64,000 bases of DNA from Vigna angularis (Eukaryota; Streptophyta; Magnoliopsida; Fabales; Fabaceae). The DNA lies in the NCBI RefSeq assembly GCF_016808095.1, contig NC_068971.1:34147631-34211630 (forward strand), written 5' to 3'. Below the pieces are notes generated by a model. It worked only from the letters and a program-made list of their open reading frames with translations, was not told where the DNA came from and did no database searches. Position numbers and translations under genes: made by a program. Positions within the stretch are counted from its first letter, which is position 1. Each line of letters begins with the position of its first letter. Shown here in pieces: positions 59,905 to 64,000 of the stretch.

Positions 59905-60977
59905 AATACATTATTTGATCCCAAGTTTGGAAGGATATGTTTTTAAAGTGGTCTTATCTTTTTCGAAAGTTCACTATATTTCCATATTTCTTAAAAAACA
60001 GTTCAAGTTAGTTATTTTCAGTTACGACACGTTAAAAACATTAATGGCGTGATGATGTGACAACTGTGGCCTGTCTAACTTTTTTTATTATGTGGCAATC
60101 GTGACCCAATTGATGTGACAATGACACCATGAAACCCCAATTTTCCTAAGGACAAAAACCCTTGTGTCGCCACCGTGAAACCCTAGCCACTGTTGCAGAA
60201 CGAAATGCGCCATCACCAAACCCTCAGGCCACCATGCCGCCGTCACCACCATCAACATAGACCTACAATTCGAAGCAGAGAAAACCAACAGAAAACCCAG
60301 AAATCAAACCCAAATCACCTAATTCCAACCAAGCCCTAGCTACCATGAAACCCTAACCGCGTCGCCAGTAACTAGGACAAAATCTCCACCATGTGTCCCA
60401 CCTCACCTACATCAAGCAAGAACCAAATCACAATCCCTAACCTGCAAACCAGAAATTCCAACCCAAACATGAACAAGAAAATCGCAGAAACCCTACAACA
60501 AACCATAAACATATATAATTGCTACCCAAATCGCATAAACCCTAGTTCCCAAGCAGCATCCATGGGCACCAACCTGCAAATTGCAAGCAAGAAACACATA
60601 AACAATGTGCCTCCATGCATCGTCCAAGAAGCCTCTTCGTTCGTTCTCCATCTTTGTCTTCTTTGCAAAGAACAAAAGTCCAGAACGAGAGCTTTTTCTT
60701 CGTTCATTGCTGATCAAACGCATTGCGCCACCATGGGTTGCCGCGAGTCAGAGTGCAGAATCATAAAGGCTCTCTCGCATAAACATTGCACATCAATTGG
60801 GTTTGTCATGTAATAAAAATTTGGATAGATCACAGTTGTCACATCATTATGCAGTGAGTGTTTTTAACACAATAACTTGAACCGTTTCTTACAAAATATG
60901 GGACAATAGTGAACTTTCGAAAAAGATAGAACCACTTTGAACACATCGCCCCAAATTAAGGACCAAATGATATATTA
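59905..60977. mobile_element. Long-TIR element, MULE-like, about 1.1 kb
   Basis: The first and last roughly 170 bp are imperfect inverted repeats. Shared blocks are ATCTTTTTCGAAAGTTCACTAT, GTTCAAGTTA, GTTAAAAACA and GATGATGTGACAACTGTG (each in complement on the right). The interior is GC-richer, with many AAACCCTA and CACCACC motifs, and has no transposase. Long inverted ends with a non-coding interior suit a non-autonomous Mutator-like element. A 9-bp target duplication could not be identified, so the superfamily is tentative. Confidence 0.75.
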
Positions 60978-62169
60978 AGCATTTTTACTTTATACGAAAT
61001 ATTTCAACTATGTTTACAGTTATTTTTGAAAATTTATCTAATTTAACTTAACTTTAAATTAAAATAAAATTATACATAATAGTCAACATTTAAGTTTAAT
61101 TATGTTTGATAACATAAAGATAACGTTATTATCGGTTAATTACACTTACCAATCTAGATTAAAACTTAATTATTTCTTTAAGTATACAATAATACTTAAT
61201 TATATGTCATTCTCCTTTAGTGTTTTCATTTTGTATATATGACTTAAAATTTAATATGTGCTTTGAATAAATCACACATTAGTTCAAATAAATATTGGCT
61301 GTTTTACAAAAATAAACGTTAATTTGATATTTTATTCAATCTTAAAATACTTTCTACTTCTATGTTGGTACTTTTCATACCAATTTCTAAAATAAGTTAC
61401 ATACACTACTGTTAGAAAAGTTTTAACATGTTAACATTTACTCTCTTTTTTTTCATCTAAAAAACTTCTATTAATAATGTTTATCATTCTCTAAAATTAA
61501 CATAAATAATTTAAATTCTATATACAACAATTATAAATCATTATATATTTGTTTTTTTGGGTTGAGATGTAGTTAGAATTACACGAGTCTTTTGTCTAAT
61601 TCGACATATATTAGGTAGTTTTAGTGTTCAATCATTTTTCTCTTCTTCAGATAATAAGTTCTTTTTCATCGTAAGTATCGTAATGCTCTCTACTGATAAG
61701 CGTTGAGTGACTTCGGTTAAAGAGTCTACAAAGATATTCTAATGCTCAAATTAGTAACTAGTCGTAAAAAAGCAAGGTCATAACAAATGATTATACCTAC
61801 TTTCCGTATGAACATTGACCATTTATAGTACTTGGATGGGTCCTATTAATTGGGCCTAAGGTTTTAGGGTTACCTTGTCTTAAGGTTTCCTAATACATTT
61901 AGTTATCTTTAATTCTTCTATGATTTGTCCTTTTTACTTATGCGAATCCATACTACGGTATTAGTGAACGTGTCCTTAGTGCAAACCGAAGTGTCTACAT
62001 CCCTCTATAGGTCGAGATGTCCTCAACCTATACATATATAATATTATATATAAAAATAAAAATAATTTTCAAACAATCTCCTTTACAAAACTATTTTATG
62101 AAGTTTTAACCTTTTCTATTTTTATTCATCATAATACATTATCCACAACAGCACACCTCCACCTCCAAC
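60978..62169. other. AT-rich DNA with LTR-like remnant
   Basis: No gene. The stretch 61560-62030 reads like an old LTR fragment (ATTACACGAGTCTTTTG, as also found at the right end of the solo LTR near 32715), but no matching partner or clear ends are present. Confidence 0.4.
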
Positions 62170-62387
62170 TTCACAAAATCAGTTAAGTAACTTAACTTAT
62201 CGAGGAGGAGGTTAAACGGGGAGACACAATACCAAAGAGATATAAGCCCAACCATATAAGGGATTGACACCACTCTCTACCCAAAACCTTAAGACAATGG
62301 GTTAATGGATCTTTCATCTTTATATAGCGCTCTACTTTCTCATTTCTATCCAATGTGGGACTTAGACTCACACTTGGATTTCCAACA
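62170..62387. repeat. LTR- or TRIM-like dispersed repeat
   Basis: Contains AAGCCCAACCATATAAGGGA, CATCTTTATATAGCGCTCTA and CCAATGTGGGACTTAGACTC and ends CCAACA. The ATGTGGGACT motif also ends the split repeat at 3063-7643. It is probably a solo LTR of a TRIM-type element. The boundaries are approximate. Confidence 0.5.
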
Positions 62388-64000
62388 CAATTTTCCTTTC
62401 AACACAACCTTATCGTCCCACCTTTTGGCCATTGAAGGTGCACGACCCTTCTCTCATGCGACTAGCTTCGAAGCACATCTTGGCCCAACATGAACTATGT
62501 AACAGGTATCCCTAATCTCATCTACCATTTTATTGCTCACTTGAAATGATTTTAACATGAATAATGTCACACTCTCATATACACATTCCGGGAACAGAGA
62601 CTTCAACATGAACAACACCATACTCATATAGTAAAAATAGTGATGTTAAGCTAGGAATATTTAAAAAAAATGCATAAATAACTCATAACTCTCTTTCATT
62701 AAAAGAGATTGCTTTAATCTCTTGCACTCTCACTTGCTTTTAAATCCTTGAATAGGAATAGAAAGCATACTTGTTAGTTCATCCCACCAAATATCACTTT
62801 AGAGTAATTTAGTTTGAGTGAACACAACGTTATATTATATTAATCATAAGAAAGTTTTATAAAATCAATATCTAAATATCTAAATCTTATAGTTGATGTA
62901 AGATAGCATAAAATAGATATATCATAATATTATAAAATCTAGTTTCAAATATTTAACATAAAAAATATTAACATTCTCAAATATTATAAGATTTATTATC
63001 AAATGTTTAACATGAAAGCTATTTTTGTATTTATTTCTTTTCTAAATTTTTATTATATTGCATTTTTTTATGTTGATGATCATCATATCCTTAGTATTTA
63101 TTTTATTAGTTAAATGATATACTTCAAAAATTCAACACAATGGTTTTTACTATTGATGTTGAATATTTTTATGTTAAGTAATTTATTTTTGTTCCACGCA
63201 GTAATTAATATACAAATGTATCACGGATATTTAACTTATATATTAGTTGTCCATAACTTTAACTTAACTGAAAGTATTTCAAGATGTAAACATTTTATAT
63301 ATATCAAAAACATAAAAATGAAAATCAATATTTATTAAAAGATAAAATCAATAATATATATATATATCAAAAACATAAAAATCAAAAACAATTTTTTAAT
63401 TAAAACAATTCATCTACAAATAAATAAATAAAAGTATAATTTAAGTATTTAACTTTTAAAATAATTAAATAAATGACTAAAAATTGTAAATTTTAAGTAT
63501 TTAAAATCAGTAAATAAATAACTAAAAATTAATTAACGATTATATTTACTCAATAAAATCATACTAATTAAAAAAAATGATAAAATGTGTTTAATAAACA
63601 TTGAAAATTATTGATGAAAATAACGGAAATCAAGTACACCATTCAATATTAATAACAATAAATACTTAAATAATTACATAATCATATTCATTAATTTTTA
63701 ATTTATATTCATTATTATTGTTAAAGTTATTTTAACAAAACAGCATATATTCATAAATTTTGGTAAATTTATTTTATTAGAAACAGCATATATTTCTATT
63801 AGAAAATGAAATTTGAAACACAAATAGAAATAGCGTTTTGGTAGAAAAAGTTTCGAGAAATCTTACTTGGGTTTAGGTTCTTAGTAGAAAATCATGTTTT
63901 AGTTATTGGGCTTCTATGATGTAAAACGTGGATTCTAATAATGTAAATAGTTTGTTTAACTTTTTAATAACTTCTTTCTAATATATTATAATTGTTAATT
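62388..64000. other. AT-rich intergenic DNA
   Basis: No gene, RNA gene or element end recognised. A short (AT)n tract lies near 63353-63366. Confidence 0.5.

Noticed and set aside
60391..60813. 140-codon plus ORF
   Set aside because: It lies in the interior of the long-TIR element, has stops in all related frames and no domain.
1..64000. CRISPR arrays, bacterial operons, rRNA or tRNA genes
   Set aside because: None visible. The tandem repeats found are minisatellites or retroelement repeats without spacers, and the sequence is eukaryotic nuclear.

Overview
The window is nuclear plant DNA. It is AT-rich, its genes are intron-rich with plant-type GT-AG splice sites, and it carries plant Ty1/copia, Ty3/gypsy (Tat-type), TRIM-like, hAT, PIF/Harbinger-like and long-TIR elements. 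The repeat types and gene sequences look most like a warm-season legume (Phaseolus/Vigna/Glycine group). That assignment is an inference from memory of repeat style, not a database match.

Six host genes can be supported. From left to right they are: TSR2, a 20S pre-rRNA processing factor with a WGG domain (minus, 507-2629); an 86-residue membrane-anchored protein of a conserved plant family (plus, 20799-21144); a probably plastid J-domain protein with a membrane C-terminus (minus, 21584-24919); a cytosolic-type APS kinase of sulfur assimilation (plus, 39531-42519); glutamyl-tRNA reductase-binding protein, a plastid tetrapyrrole regulator (plus, 49328-53420); and a DUF1639 protein (minus, 56487-57981). 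A 62-codon ORF at 45441 is a possible seventh gene. An interrupted exon-like stretch at 18483-18866 is unidentified. These genes are unrelated housekeeping or regulatory genes, not an operon or cluster.

The block at 3.06-18.11 kb is a nest of retroelements. A copia element (3161-7538, TSD GGTAC) sits inside an older LTR-like repeat. Its LTRs differ only by one CA unit, although it lacks most of gag and has two in-frame stops. Next is a short minus-strand LTR element (8065-17771, TSD TCTTC) whose 5' LTR was split by a Tat-type gypsy element (9126-17709). The gypsy element is abnormal: its second LTR is inverted. That LTR now faces an intact, intron-containing antisense ORF, and the LTR/internal junction itself supplies that ORF's ATG. 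A small TRIM-like pair with a 39-bp interior follows.

The block at 26.5-33.7 kb is a second nest. A foldback with 122-nt arms and a 3-nt loop was invaded at its tip by a hAT MITE and in its right arm by a 2.4-kb PIF/Harbinger-like element. A solo LTR containing another hAT-type MITE lies further right, inside an older repeat with a 26-bp minisatellite. The rest is AT-rich intergenic DNA with long (TA)n tracts, a long-TIR MULE-like element at 59.9-61.0 kb and a further LTR-like repeat near 62.3 kb.

No novel multi-gene system was found. The strongest unusual objects are the inverted-LTR gypsy with its junction-created ORF, the twice-invaded 122-nt foldback, the young but defective copia element, and a partial duplication spanning the last intron of TSR2.
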